Source: Chthonomonadaceae bacterium (GTDB taxonomy: Bacteria; Armatimonadota; Fimbriimonadia; Fimbriimonadales; Fimbriimonadaceae). Taken from it: DNA of 64,000 nt. Position 1 is the first letter of the stretch, and every line of letters starts with the position of its first letter. Below are positions 49,809 through 58,718 of the stretch, in pieces. A program made the translations under genes and the position numbers. Under the pieces are notes generated by a model, which had not been told where the DNA came from, did not search any database, and saw only the letters and a list, made by a program, of their open reading frames with translations. The stretch lies in the NCBI GenBank assembly GCA_015709495.1, contig CP054189.1, positions 1,612,001 through 1,676,000 on the forward strand, read 5' to 3'.

Positions 49809-49972
49809 GGCGTTAACGTCGTGGCGATGGGGACTCCGGAAGAGGTGGCCGAGGTGGAAGGCAGCTGGACGGGGAAGTATTGGAAGGAAGCTGGACAGGG
49901 AGGCACTTAAGGGGGTGTTGACCCGGGCATAAGGCCGCGTCACTTCCACCCTATTCCTCGCTGCAGGTCCAG

Positions 49973-50353
49973 CTACTGTCCATTCTTGCCTTGGACAATC
50001 GCGCAGACCGCCCCGGCGGGGTCTTTGACGATCGCATACCCGCCCTCTTCCGGCGCCCTGGGCCCGTGGATGACTTCGCCGCCAAGCTCGACGCAACGCG
50101 CGAGGCTGGCGGCCAAGTCGGCGACTTGGACGTACATCATCCATTGCGGCGGTATGCCAGCGTTCAGCCCGCGAGCGTGGCAGACTCCGGCCACTGTAGC
50201 GCCCGACTCGGGGTCCTTCATGTCGAAGTCGCAGTAAGACTCCATGTCATGTGGCTCGGCAATCCACCCCATCACTGACGCATAGAAGTCCCGGAGCTGC
50301 TCTGCATCGGAAACCGTGAGGTCGTGCCAAATGATCGCGCCCGCCTTGTCCAT
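49973..50353 (-). CDS. VOC (glyoxalase/bleomycin resistance) superfamily protein
   Basis: 126 residues. It has the betaalphabetabetabeta pattern of one VOC unit pair: IIWHDLTVSDAEQLRDFYAS, VMGWIAEPHDM and MMYVQVADLAASLARCVELG, then GPRAPEEGGYAIVKDPAGAV. Potential metal ligands are H10 and a C-terminal acidic residue. The role could be glyoxalase-like or dioxygenase-like; no partner tells which. It closes the accessory island next to an IS remnant. Confidence 0.8.
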   Translation of the reverse strand: MDKAGAIIWHDLTVSDAEQLRDFYASVMGWIAEPHDMESYCDFDMKDPESGATVAGVCHARGLNAGIPPQWMMYVQVADLAASLARCVELGGEVIHGPRAPEEGGYAIVKDPAGAVCAIVQGKNGQ

Positions 50354-50397
50354 ATTTGAGATTATGCCTCCTGTCTGGTCCCCATTTCTCGACCAGG

Positions 50398-50510
50398 TCA
50401 GAGTTTTAGCTTTTCCGCCTCCTGCATTGTGTCTGAAACCCGGCTCTTGAAGCTTGCGGGGGTGAGCCCGTCGAGGCTTCGGTGAGGCCAGCGGAATTCG
50501 GTGTCCTGCT
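50398..50510 (-). pseudogene. IS3-type transposase C-terminal remnant
   Basis: The minus strand reads EFRWPHRSLDGLTPASFKSR then VSDTMQEAEKLKL and a stop. PHRSLDGLTPASF matches the PHSSLGxLTPxEF end of IS3-type OrfB integrases. The sequence beyond 50510 no longer matches. It is not part of the two intact IS copies. Confidence 0.65.
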
Positions 50511-50825
50511 GGGTTCAGGTGGGCATGGAGAGCACGAGCGTCTATTCATGGCACCCGAGTTCTGCTTCCCACCTCGGCCACCGGCCGTTCCGTCGCTGCA
50601 CCCTTGGAATATCTTCCCAGTCCTCTCCAGCGGGGCTCGGGGGAACCTGTTGTGGCTATCGGCCCTAGACATGGCGCTCCTACGGAGCTAGGGAAACCGT
50701 TGCGAGGAGCGCCTGCGACCAATCCCTCTGACGACTGACAAGGTCTGGACAGGCGCGCGGTCTCGCGTCCCGGTGCCGTCTACGAGTCGGACGCGAGCAC
50801 CCCGGAGAGAATCCCTCTCGCCTGG

Positions 50826-50853
50826 CCCCCTCTCGCTCGGACGGGCGAGGGGG
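50826..50853. repeat. GC-rich hairpin
   Basis: CCCC-CTCGC on the left pairs with GCGAG-GGGG on the right, followed by GGAAATTCCCTCG. It resembles the hairpins at 14886 and in insert 3 of the uvrA remnant in form only. Confidence 0.45.
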
Positions 50854-50955
50854 AAATTCCCTCGTTTTTCCCGGCCTGCTCTGCGAGTCAGACCGGGGCA
50901 CCCGGCCGGCCCCTGGAGCGGCCACGAAATCGACGCCGTTCCCTCCGGACGGCCG

Positions 50956-50978
50956 CACCCCAAAGCAAGTTTGGGGTG
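50956..50978 (-). terminator. Stem-loop after the CocE-type gene
   Basis: A nine-base perfect stem (CACCCCAAA/TTTGGGGTG) with a five-base loop, about 80 bases beyond the stop of the minus-strand hydrolase gene. No U-tract follows, so termination would be factor-dependent or weak. Confidence 0.35.
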
Positions 50979-51056
50979 GCACCCGGATTGGGTTGCGTGA
51001 AGCCCCGCTTCACTCTGCTTTAGAGTTCCCGGCGCCAAACTGTTTGTGTCCATACG

Positions 51057-52961
51057 CTATCGCTGCGAGGAACCTGACGGTAGGACGCCCACGGCGAGGT
51101 GGCTGGGATTCGCGGCATCGAAATGCACCTTATGGGTCGCTTTCTGGAAGTCGCTGTCTTTGGCCTGATAGATGTTGAGGAACCGGTGCGGGTTGCGGTC
51201 GATCAGCGGGAACCATGAGCTATGCACCTGCACCATGATCTTGTGGCCTTTTCGGAACGTGTGAAGGACGTCGGGCAGCACAAAGGAGACCTTTTCGACT
51301 CGGTTCGGAGTGAGCGGGGTCGGGTTCGACCAACTCGTGCGGTACTTCGCGCGCATCGGCTCGCCGCGGATCAGCATCTGGTATCCGCCCATGCGCACGC
51401 TCGTTCGAGGCGAATTGTTGGGCGCGTCGTTGGGGTAAACGTCGATCAGCTTGACGATGAAGTCGGCGTCGGTGCCCGTCGTCGAAATGAACAAAGTCGC
51501 GGTGAGGGGGCCTGCCAGCGTCGTGTCCTCCTCCAAGACCGGCGTCTCGAACGATAGCACGTCGGGCCGGTTCCCCACGAACCGCTGATCCTCGATCATG
51601 TAGCTTCTTGGCATCCCCACGCTGATCTCCGCCGAACAAGGCACGGGCCGATTGGGGTCGCTCATGTATTCGGCAAAGAGGTTTCTCGTGCTTGCGGCAG
51701 GAGGCGTGAGCGAAAGCAGTTCGCCCGCCCGCAGGTAAAGATTCTTCGACAGCGCCGCTTTCGGGGGCCAAGAATCGAACTCGAACCACTTGTCCGCGCC
51801 CACGTCGAACATCATCGCGTCGCTCAGTTCAAAGGTACCGGCGTCCTTGAGGAAGTGCCGGAAGAAAGGCATTTGCATCTTCTCCCGGAAGTCCTCGCCG
51901 GTGTTGGTTGTCCAGACGATATCGTGAAGGTTGTTGCCTGGACCGAAGTTCCACGAGCCGTGGTACCACGGTCCCATCACCAGGTGGTTGGTTGCGCCCG
52001 GGTTGTTGGATTCGATGGACCTGTAAATCGCGAGCGGGCCGAAGAGGTCCTCGGCGTCCCACCACCCGCCGACCGTCAGCACCGCCACCTTGCCGACCTG
52101 CTTGAGGTGTTGGGGGACGTTCTGCGCCTGCCAGTACGCGTCGTAATCGCCGTGCTCCATCCACTCGTTCCAGATTCGAATCTGGTCCTTGAGGTAGAGG
52201 CGGTTGGCGTTGGGCAGCGCGCCCATTTCGAGGAAGAACCTGTAGCCGTCGGGCGTCCCGTGCTGGAACACGCCTCGTCCATAGTCGGTGGTGGGTCCCT
52301 CGCGCTTCTTCCCAAACCCGGCAATGAAGTTCATGGCATGAGGAAGGAAGAACGCCCCGTTGTGGTGCATGTCGTCGCCGAGCCAGTTGTCGGCCATGGG
52401 CGCTTGCGGTGAGACGGCGCGCAGAGCGGGGTGTGGATGGGTCAGAGTCTGCGCGGCGTAGTGGCCCGGGTAGGAAGTCCCGTAGACTCCGACCCTGCCG
52501 TTGTGGTTGGGCACGGTCTTGAGGAGGAATTCGATCGTGTCCCAAGTGTCGGTGGATTCGTCCGTATCGAGGCCGCTCTTGGTGGGTTTGTAAGGCCGCA
52601 TCCACTCGAAGTCCCCTTCCGACATGTACCTGCCCCTGACATCCTGATAAACGAAAATGAACTTCTCTTCCGCATATCCCGAGGCGGGTCCTAACGACCC
52701 CCTCACCTGATCCTTTTCGTAGGGCCTCACGCTGTAAGGGGTGCGCATCATCAGGAACGGATAGCGCGCCGACTGCTCTTTGGGGGCATAGACGACCGTA
52801 TAGAGCCTGACCCCGTCTCTCATGGGGATTTGGTAGTCGAAACGGTCGTAGTTCAAGCGCACATAAACCGCGCCTTGCGGGTGCGCCAACGCAGAGGCCA
52901 AGCTGAGAGCGACGATCGGGAGCGGAAGCGTCCAAGAGCGGATTCGGCCAGCGAGTCTCAT
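51057..52961 (-). CDS. Secreted CocE/NonD (X-Pro dipeptidyl peptidase, S15) family hydrolase
   Basis: 634 residues. A signal peptide (TLPLPIVALSLASALAHPQG region) precedes the alpha/beta-hydrolase fold. The catalytic serine is in GVYGTSYPGHYAAQTL. MMRTPYSVRPYEKD and FVYQDVRGRYMSEG are family features. The C-terminal ~230 residues form the jelly-roll domain (LSFETPVLEEDTTLAGPLTA, VQVHSSWFPLIDRNPHRF) that closes the active site. Known members are cocaine esterase, alpha-amino-acid ester hydrolase and glutaryl acylase. A peptide or amino-acid ester is the likely substrate. Confidence 0.88.
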   Translation of the reverse strand: MRLAGRIRSWTLPLPIVALSLASALAHPQGAVYVRLNYDRFDYQIPMRDGVRLYTVVYAPKEQSARYPFLMMRTPYSVRPYEKDQVRGSLGPASGYAEEKFIFVYQDVRGRYMSEGDFEWMRPYKPTKSGLDTDESTDTWDTIEFLLKTVPNHNGRVGVYGTSYPGHYAAQTLTHPHPALRAVSPQAPMADNWLGDDMHHNGAFFLPHAMNFIAGFGKKREGPTTDYGRGVFQHGTPDGYRFFLEMGALPNANRLYLKDQIRIWNEWMEHGDYDAYWQAQNVPQHLKQVGKVAVLTVGGWWDAEDLFGPLAIYRSIESNNPGATNHLVMGPWYHGSWNFGPGNNLHDIVWTTNTGEDFREKMQMPFFRHFLKDAGTFELSDAMMFDVGADKWFEFDSWPPKAALSKNLYLRAGELLSLTPPAASTRNLFAEYMSDPNRPVPCSAEISVGMPRSYMIEDQRFVGNRPDVLSFETPVLEEDTTLAGPLTATLFISTTGTDADFIVKLIDVYPNDAPNNSPRTSVRMGGYQMLIRGEPMRAKYRTSWSNPTPLTPNRVEKVSFVLPDVLHTFRKGHKIMVQVHSSWFPLIDRNPHRFLNIYQAKDSDFQKATHKVHFDAANPSHLAVGVLPSGSSQR

Positions 52962-52988
52962 GTTCGCTGCATTCGAGAAGTTCGGCCG

Positions 52989-53531
52989 CTACTCCTGCAA
53001 GGGAGGGACCAAAGACTTCGACATCACAACGCTCCGGTAGTTGACGTTGCCACCCCACTGATGAAACGCGACGAATCGGAAGCCCCAGCGCTCGTACAAT
53101 CGAATCAGGTCCGTGGCCTTCTCGCTCGTGTCGAGGGCGAGCGTGGCCGCTCCCAGTCGGATCGCCTCGGACTCGACTTTCGCCAGCAGCGCCTTCCCGA
53201 TCCCTGTTCCCTGCATCCGGGGTTCGACGGCGAATTGGCTGAGGACGCAGACGCTGGTATCGCGGTACAAAGGCGGGTCGTCGGGATCGTCGTCACCGGG
53301 ACCTTCGAGCATCGCCGTGCCTACGATGTCTTGCTCCCGTTCGGCGATCCAGCATGTGCCCCTTGCGATTCTTCGGGAGGTGTGTTCGGGGGGCTGCGTC
53401 GCGGCCACGAAGTTGAGATTGGCTTCGAGGTGCTTTCTGTAAGCGCGATGCAGCAGTTCGGTCAGGGCGCCCACGTCGTCCGAGTCGCTCCAGCACCGAA
53501 TGAGCAACCTGGCGCATTTCGTGCCTTCCAT
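52989..53531 (-). CDS. GNAT family N-acetyltransferase
   Basis: 180 residues. The acetyl-CoA-binding motif A is LSQFAVEPRMQGTGIGKALL (QGTGIG), followed by the helix KVESEAIRLGAATLALDTSE and the motif B region IRLYERWGFRFVAFHQW. The acceptor is unknown. It lies between the CocE-type hydrolase and a DinB gene. No ribosome-binding site of note was found. Its start is the ATG at 53531. Confidence 0.85.
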   Translation of the reverse strand: MEGTKCARLLIRCWSDSDDVGALTELLHRAYRKHLEANLNFVAATQPPEHTSRRIARGTCWIAEREQDIVGTAMLEGPGDDDPDDPPLYRDTSVCVLSQFAVEPRMQGTGIGKALLAKVESEAIRLGAATLALDTSEKATDLIRLYERWGFRFVAFHQWGGNVNYRSVVMSKSLVPPLQE

Positions 53532-53583
53532 GAACCCTCTATTCTAGCGGGTCGCTGGGTGTGGAAGCGGGTAACTTGACCCA

Positions 53584-54066
53584 ATGAGCGACTTTGCAGC
53601 TTCGTGGACCCTCTCTCGATCTCGATTCGACGCCGCGATCGAGGGGCTCAACCATGAGCAACTCAATTGGAGGCTCCAGGACGGAGTATTGACGCTCGCG
53701 CAAATGGCGGTTCATGTGGCGGGGGTCGAGGTGTGGTTCGCTTCGCAAATGCTGGGTGAGTCGCTCGGCTCCGAGGATTCTCGGCTGACTCTCGCCGCGA
53801 CTGACGGCGTTGTGAACGAAAAGCCGTTCCCCTATGTCGACGCCGAACTCACCCCCGAATTCGTCGCCAAGGCGCTTCAGAAGGGGCGCGATTGGGTCGA
53901 GCGGGTTGTCTGGAACCCGCCAGAGGAAGTTCGGCGACGTACTGTTCAAAGTGCGCTTGGGCCCGTGATCGACGGCGAAGGCGCGCTGGCGCGGCTGGGG
54001 TTCCATGCAGGCTATCACCAGGGGCAGGCTCATATCCTCGTGACGGCCCCAGGCTTTCCTCGGTGA
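53584..54066 (+). CDS. DinB family protein
   Basis: 160 residues with a four-helix-bundle pattern. Metal-ligand histidines are expected at MAVHVAGVEVWF and HAGYHQGQAHIL near the C terminus, typical of DinB/YfiT thiol-transferase-like proteins. EGLNHEQLNWRLQDGVLTLA is a further family block. Function may be thiol transfer (bacillithiol or mycothiol-like) or stress response; no partner points to one. Confidence 0.83.
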   Translation: MSDFAASWTLSRSRFDAAIEGLNHEQLNWRLQDGVLTLAQMAVHVAGVEVWFASQMLGESLGSEDSRLTLAATDGVVNEKPFPYVDAELTPEFVAKALQKGRDWVERVVWNPPEEVRRRTVQSALGPVIDGEGALARLGFHAGYHQGQAHILVTAPGFPR

Positions 54067-54080
54067 TGCATGACTGAGAC

Positions 54081-55631
54081 TCAGCTGCGAACGACCGACC
54101 GCGCGAGCCTAGGGAGTTCTCTCAAGAACCTGTCCCACCAGTAGGCCGCGAAGTCATCGTCGTGGTCGCATTCCGGCCCGTGCTCTTCGAGCGGATCGAA
54201 AATGCGCCAGCCTCCGAACTCAGGAACGCTGGGAAGGGGGCGATCGGCCACCGGCGTCGCCGGACGTGGCAAGAGTGAGGCCGCGTTCGCAAAGTAAAGC
54301 GACATCGCCGCGTGATCGACCGAGGATTGAACAAGGTACTCCGGGATCGAGTACTCCGGTCGGTCGTTTTGGGTGTGCCACACGTGGCCGTAATCCGCTC
54401 GCCCGGCTTCGATCGTATAAAACCCAGGTACCCCGACCATGTTGAACGATGCGTGGTCGCTGCTTCCTCCTCGGGGCATTTGCGCGACGATCTCGATGCG
54501 TTGCGGCAGGTCGGGAAAGGCCTCGGAAACCGGCGCAATCGCTTGCCGGAACATTTCGGCCATCGACTCGATCACGTGATAACCGCCGTGGTAGTTCGTG
54601 CCTCCGTCGTCGTTGAGCACCAGAGAAATCTTTTCCCAGTCGTCCTTGTGCTTCTGGACGTACCCACGGGAACCCAGTAGGCCTTGCTCTTCGCCGGTCC
54701 AGAGAGCGAATCGGATCGTTCGTTTGGGCTTGACGCCGGACTTCATGAGAATCCGCGCGGCCTCCATCGCCGAGACGACGCCCGTGCCGTTGTCGTTGGC
54801 GCCGACCGAACCTGGGCCATCCCAACTGTCGAGATGAGCGCAGACGATCACCATTTCGTCGGGCCGCTCGGTTCCCACGATGTCGGCGATGACGTTGTAG
54901 AGCTTGATGGGTCCGGGCACGAACGTGTTCTCCATGTCGAACTCGAGCTCGACCTTCTCAGCCCGTTCGAGCCGCTCGCGAATCGCGTCCATGTCCGACT
55001 TTCGGACCGTGATGCGGCGCTCCGTCGGGAGGTTGTCGAAACTCAGTCCTGTGAATCTGCCCCCGGTGGTGACCCGCTCGCTCCCCGAAGATGTGATGCG
55101 GCCGAGGATGCCGAGTTCGTAAAGCTTGCGCTGCAATTGCGCCGGCGCTGCTCGACGCCCTTCCGACGCCGGTGGGGCTACGACCCAAGCGCCACTCAAC
55201 TTCGCGGAAACGGCCGCTAACTCTTCTTCGGTCGTCGGCTCCAAAACAGCGGGCCCGCGCAAGGGGCCCTCGGTTCCGGGTGACCAGGACGGGGTCGTAA
55301 ACTCCAGTTCGCGCACCACAGGAGCGACCATTCTTGCGGACTGCCGCGGGCCGCGCTGGAACCCGACCGGCATCTCGCCCCACTCCTCGATTCGGGCGTT
55401 TTCGATTCCGAAGGACTTGAACTTCTCGACCGCCCAAAGGCAGGCGCGCTGAGCGTTCGGCGAACCTGTCAGGCGCGGGCCGATCTTGGCAAGCTCTTGG
55501 AGCAGAGCAAACGCCTGGTTCTCTCGTTTGCCGACTTCGATGACCTTACCGACCGCTACGTCGCTGGCCGGCAATGCAAACGTCGTGGCCGAAAAGGCGA
55601 AGAGAATCGCTGTCGAAAGAAACGGTCGCAT
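54081..55631 (-). CDS. Secreted M28 family metallopeptidase
   Basis: 516 residues. A signal peptide (MRPFLSTAILFAFSATTFAL) is followed by an N-terminal region with a PA-like insert (about 120-250). The M28 domain shows the zinc ligands: AHLDSWDGPGSVGANDNGTG (His and bridging Asp), WTGEEQGLLGS (Glu base and ligand), LNDDGG, and SDHASFNMVGVPGF (last His). It should act as an aminopeptidase or carboxypeptidase outside the cytoplasm. The start is the ATG at 55631, six bases after TACACT, so leaderless. A longer upstream frame runs into antisense of pyrG. Confidence 0.88.
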   Translation of the reverse strand: MRPFLSTAILFAFSATTFALPASDVAVGKVIEVGKRENQAFALLQELAKIGPRLTGSPNAQRACLWAVEKFKSFGIENARIEEWGEMPVGFQRGPRQSARMVAPVVRELEFTTPSWSPGTEGPLRGPAVLEPTTEEELAAVSAKLSGAWVVAPPASEGRRAAPAQLQRKLYELGILGRITSSGSERVTTGGRFTGLSFDNLPTERRITVRKSDMDAIRERLERAEKVELEFDMENTFVPGPIKLYNVIADIVGTERPDEMVIVCAHLDSWDGPGSVGANDNGTGVVSAMEAARILMKSGVKPKRTIRFALWTGEEQGLLGSRGYVQKHKDDWEKISLVLNDDGGTNYHGGYHVIESMAEMFRQAIAPVSEAFPDLPQRIEIVAQMPRGGSSDHASFNMVGVPGFYTIEAGRADYGHVWHTQNDRPEYSIPEYLVQSSVDHAAMSLYFANAASLLPRPATPVADRPLPSVPEFGGWRIFDPLEEHGPECDHDDDFAAYWWDRFLRELPRLARSVVRS

Positions 55632-55637
55632 TACGAT

Positions 55638-55643
55638 AGTGTA
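55638..55643 (-). promoter_or_regulatory. -10 box TACACT of the M28 peptidase gene
   Basis: TACACT on the minus strand ends six bases before the ATG at 55631, so transcription should start at or next to the start codon. Confidence 0.45.
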
Positions 55644-55689
55644 CGAGCGAAGGCCCCATTTTCGCGCCCCGAAACGCCCTTCTGTCCCG

Positions 55690-55695
55690 TATAAT
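55690..55695 (+). promoter_or_regulatory. -10 box TATAAT upstream of pyrG
   Basis: A perfect TATAAT, 27 bases before the ATG at 55722 and 75 bases before the ATG at 55770. No good -35 box is seen at the usual distance. Confidence 0.5.
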
Positions 55696-55769
55696 GGTTC
55701 GGGCGTTCCCACTTGGAGCCGATGGCAGTGCAGCTGGCGGCATCCCTTAGCACGTCCAGGGCAGGTTCG

Positions 55770-57392
55770 ATGGGGCAGACAAAGTACATTTTCGTGACAG
55801 GTGGGGTCGTTAGCTCGATCGGAAAAGGGATCGCGACCGCGAGCCTCGGTCGCTTGCTCCGAAACCGCGGTTTCACCGTCGCCCCGATGAAACTCGATCC
55901 CTACATCAACGTCGATGCGGGCACCATGAACCCCTACCAGCACGGGGAGGTCTTCGTCACCGACGACGGCGCGGAGACCGACCTCGACCTCGGCCATTAC
56001 GAGCGCTTCATCGATGTCAACTGCACGGAAGGCTCTTCGGTCACGACGGGAAAGGTGTACCTGAACGTCATCCAAGCCGAGCGAAAAGGGGACTACTTGG
56101 GGGCTACGGTCCAGGTGATCCCGCACGTCACAAACGCGATCAAGAACAGCATTTATCAGTTGGGCGCCGAGCACGAAGCGGACATCGTGATCGCTGAGAT
56201 CGGCGGAACGGTCGGCGACATCGAAAGCCTGCCTTTCCTCGAAGCGATTCGACAGGTCCGCAAGGATGTGGGCGCTGAAAACACCATGTACGTTCACGTC
56301 ACGCTCATCCCGACTGTGGGACCCTGGGACGAGATCAAGACCAAACCGACCCAGCACAGCGTGATCAAGTTACGAGAAATCGGCATCACGCCCGACGTGC
56401 TCATCTGCCGAACGGAGATCCCGCTTAGCCAAGACGTCAAGGACAAGATCAGCCTCTTTACGGACGTTCCTGCTGAGGCCGTGATCGAATCCTTGGACGT
56501 GCGGACGATTTATGAGGTCCCGCTGAAGTACGAGGAGTCCGGCTTGGGCGACTTCGTCAGCCGTCGACTCGGCCTGGAGGTTAGGGAACCGAAAATCGGG
56601 GACTGGCAGCGGATTGTCAAGACGCTGAAAGATCCCCAGAAAAGCTGCCATGTCGCGGTCGTGGGGAAGTACACCGGGAACGGCGACGCTTACCTGTCGA
56701 TCGGCGAGGCGCTCATCCACGCCGGCATCCCGAACGATGCGTCCGTCGAAGTTTCTTGGATCGAAAGCGACCTCTTTGAGAACGGCAAGCCGGCGGCCGA
56801 GTTGCTCTCCGGCATGGACGCTTTGGTCGTCGCTCCCGGCTTTGGCGATCGGGGGATCGAAGGCAAAATCGAGGCCGTTCGCTATGCGAGGGAAAATCAG
56901 GTTCCCTTCCTTGGCATTTGCTTGGGGCTCCAAGTGGCGGTGATCGAGTTCTGCCGGAATGTCTGTAAGCTCGAAGGCGCCAACAGCGAAGAGATCGAGA
57001 ATGACCCGGCCTATCCGGTCATTCACCTCTTGCCCGAACAAAGGGACGTGAAGGACAAAGGCGCGACGATGCGCCTGGGGACGTATCCGTGCAACGTCGT
57101 TCACGGGACTCTCGCACACCGGCTTTACAAGAGCAGCCGCATCTCCGAACGGCACCGCCATCGCTACGAAGTGAACAACGACTTTCGGGAGTTGCTCGCA
57201 GAAAAGGGAGTGACGATCTCCGGAGTGTCGCCCGATTACAGGCTCGTCGAGATGATCGAGATCAAGGACCACCCGTTCTTCATCGCAACTCAGGCTCATC
57301 CGGAGTTTCGGTCGCGTCCCAACCGTCCCCATCCGCTGTTTCAGGGCCTAGTGAAGGCCGCGATCGACCGAAAGAGCCGGGTAGCGCTGTAG
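55770..57392 (+). CDS. pyrG: CTP synthase
   Basis: About 540 residues. The N-terminal synthetase domain begins [20 protein letters not shown] with the ATP-binding loop, [20 protein letters not shown] and [20 protein letters not shown]. The glutaminase domain follows from about 290, with the nucleophile in [10 protein letters not shown] and the His-Glu pair in [13 protein letters not shown]. It makes CTP from UTP, ATP and glutamine. The ATG at 55770 matches the usual family start. An ATG at 55722 with GGAG three bases upstream would add 16 residues and cannot be excluded. Confidence 0.95.
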   Translation: MGQTKYIFVTGGVVSSIGKGIATASLGRLLRNRGFTVAPMKLDPYINVDAGTMNPYQHGEVFVTDDGAETDLDLGHYERFIDVNCTEGSSVTTGKVYLNVIQAERKGDYLGATVQVIPHVTNAIKNSIYQLGAEHEADIVIAEIGGTVGDIESLPFLEAIRQVRKDVGAENTMYVHVTLIPTVGPWDEIKTKPTQHSVIKLREIGITPDVLICRTEIPLSQDVKDKISLFTDVPAEAVIESLDVRTIYEVPLKYEESGLGDFVSRRLGLEVREPKIGDWQRIVKTLKDPQKSCHVAVVGKYTGNGDAYLSIGEALIHAGIPNDASVEVSWIESDLFENGKPAAELLSGMDALVVAPGFGDRGIEGKIEAVRYARENQVPFLGICLGLQVAVIEFCRNVCKLEGANSEEIENDPAYPVIHLLPEQRDVKDKGATMRLGTYPCNVVHGTLAHRLYKSSRISERHRHRYEVNNDFRELLAEKGVTISGVSPDYRLVEMIEIKDHPFFIATQAHPEFRSRPNRPHPLFQGLVKAAIDRKSRVAL

Positions 57393-57403
57393 TAAGTGCA
57401 GGT

Positions 57404-58504
57404 TTACTTCGTCGCAGTCGGCCCCGCCAAAGTGGGTCTGTGGGACTCGATGACTTCACGGACCACGTCATGCAGCATGAGGAGCAGGGCAAGGAGCATG
57501 GGCCCAGCCATCAGCCCGATCGGACCCATCGACAGGACGCCGCCCAGCAGAGCGAAGAACACCGCCATCGGGTGCATGAGAAGCCGAGCTCCGATCACCC
57601 ACGGCTTGAGCAAGTTGTCGATCTGACTGACCACCAAGAAGCCAGCGGCAAGCAGCGCCACGCCCTCCCAGGTCTTGCCGTTGGCGAGAAGGATGAGGGC
57701 CATGGGGACGTAGACGATCGGCGCTCCAAGGAGCGGGATCATGCAGAGCATGATGGTCAACGCCCCCCAAAGTAGCGCGTTCGGAACACCGGTGAATACG
57801 TAGGCAAGGGTCGCAAGGAGTCCCTGCGCAATGGCAACGAGAATGACTCCGACAAACACGCCGTGGATCGTGTTCGACATCCTCGTAAGGACTTGGGTCG
57901 TTCGGTCAGGCGGAAGCGGGCTGAGCGCAACCACATAGGGGCTAAGCCTCGCCCCGTCGCGGAGAAGGAAGAACAGGGTCAGAAAAGCGAAGACCAGCGT
58001 GAGCAGTGACTGAACGCCCTGTACGGCCAGCGAGGACAAGGGCTTCGTGAGCGATTGGGCGATTTGATCCTTGTTGGACTCGACCCAAGGGCCGATTTGG
58101 AAGTTCGGCGCGAGGCGATCGGTGACAGGCTCGATCATGCGGTCGATTTCGTGTCCGATGCTTTCGAGGGTGACGACGCCCGTGCCGTCGGTCGCGCCCT
58201 CGGCGAACTCCCTTAGGAGGCCCCCAGCCTGGACCGTCACCGCCAAGCCTAAGAACACGAGAGGCAGGCCCACTATCGCTAGGGCGAGAAGGGTCGAGGC
58301 CAAAGCTCCGACGTTGCCTCCCAGCCTCTTACTAAACTTCTTATGAATGGGCCACATCAGGACGGCCATCACGCTCGCCCAAAGGATCGCGGGGACGAAC
58401 GGCCACAATACGACGATCCCTCCGACAACCGCGGCGATCACCAACAACCAGAAGCCGTAGTGCTTGTACTTCGATTCAAAAGTGGGCTGGGGAGACGAGT
58501 CCAT
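57404..58504 (-). CDS. AI-2E family transporter (PerM-like permease)
   Basis: 366 residues with about eight membrane helices: paired helices at about 18-45 and 62-85, a soluble segment with EIDRMIEPVTDRLAPNF, and a C-terminal half with GVFVGVILVAIAQGLLATLA, IPLLGAPIVYVPMALILLAN and GPIGLMAGPMLLALLLML. The family includes TqsA and sodium/proton antiporters, so the transported substrate is open. It converges with pyrG and is upstream of the tRNA-Lys on the other side. Confidence 0.85.
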   Translation of the reverse strand: MDSSPQPTFESKYKHYGFWLLVIAAVVGGIVVLWPFVPAILWASVMAVLMWPIHKKFSKRLGGNVGALASTLLALAIVGLPLVFLGLAVTVQAGGLLREFAEGATDGTGVVTLESIGHEIDRMIEPVTDRLAPNFQIGPWVESNKDQIAQSLTKPLSSLAVQGVQSLLTLVFAFLTLFFLLRDGARLSPYVVALSPLPPDRTTQVLTRMSNTIHGVFVGVILVAIAQGLLATLAYVFTGVPNALLWGALTIMLCMIPLLGAPIVYVPMALILLANGKTWEGVALLAAGFLVVSQIDNLLKPWVIGARLLMHPMAVFFALLGGVLSMGPIGLMAGPMLLALLLMLHDVVREVIESHRPTLAGPTATK

Positions 58505-58582
58505 TCGATCGATCCTGCGAATGCGTATTTCTCGAACAGCTACGGACGAAGGACGGTTGGCGTTGCGGCGCGTCGCTCGAAG

Positions 58583-58655
58583 TGAGCCGGCTGGGACTCG
58601 AACCCAGGACCCACGCCTTAAAAGGGCGTTGCTCTACCGACTGAGCTACCGGCTC
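58583..58655 (-). tRNA. tRNA-Lys (anticodon UUU)
   Basis: A 73-base cloverleaf on the minus strand: acceptor stem GAGCCGG/CCGGCTC, D-arm GCTC...GAGC, anticodon loop CTTTTAA (anticodon TTT), T-arm CTGGG-TTCGAGT-CCCAG and discriminator A. The 3' CCA is not encoded, in contrast to tRNA-Arg. Confidence 0.95.
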
Positions 58656-58718
58656 GCTGAGGGATGATGGTACCTGAGGTTCGGCTGGCCGGTCGGCTGG
58701 TTTGGGTACGCTTGCCCC

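Larger units (their letters stand above)
49546..49910 (+). pseudogene. uvrA 3'-end remnant 3 with three short insertions
   Basis: Pieces of UvrA in order: STEPHFEDVKNLLGV, LHRLVDQGNTMIVIAHNLDV then I, KTAAWVIDLGPD in part, and VVAMGTPEEVAEVEGSWTGK then Y. Between them stand inserts of 23 bases (49594-49616), 32 bases (49680-49711) and 61 bases (49748-49808). Removing them restores a UvrA reading, apart from an Ala for Glu in IAHN and loss of the Gly-rich loop. The tail ends in TAA. Confidence 0.82.
50511..51056. other. Non-coding stretch with GC-rich hairpins
   Basis: About 550 bases without a credible gene. It contains a hairpin at 50826-50853 and a perfect stem CACCCCAAA (50956-50964) with TTTGGGGTG (50970-50978), which may end the CocE-type gene from the right. 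Otherwise nothing recognised. Confidence 0.45.

Noticed and set aside
50511-50700. Small open frames after the IS remnant as a hypothetical gene
   Set aside because: No ribosome-binding site, no domain, and the sequence is bordered by remnants, so it is more likely decayed DNA.
55713-56357. Extension of the M28 peptidase frame upstream of 55631, opposite pyrG
   Set aside because: The added part is antisense to the strongly conserved pyrG coding sequence, and the signal peptide at 55631 marks the true start.
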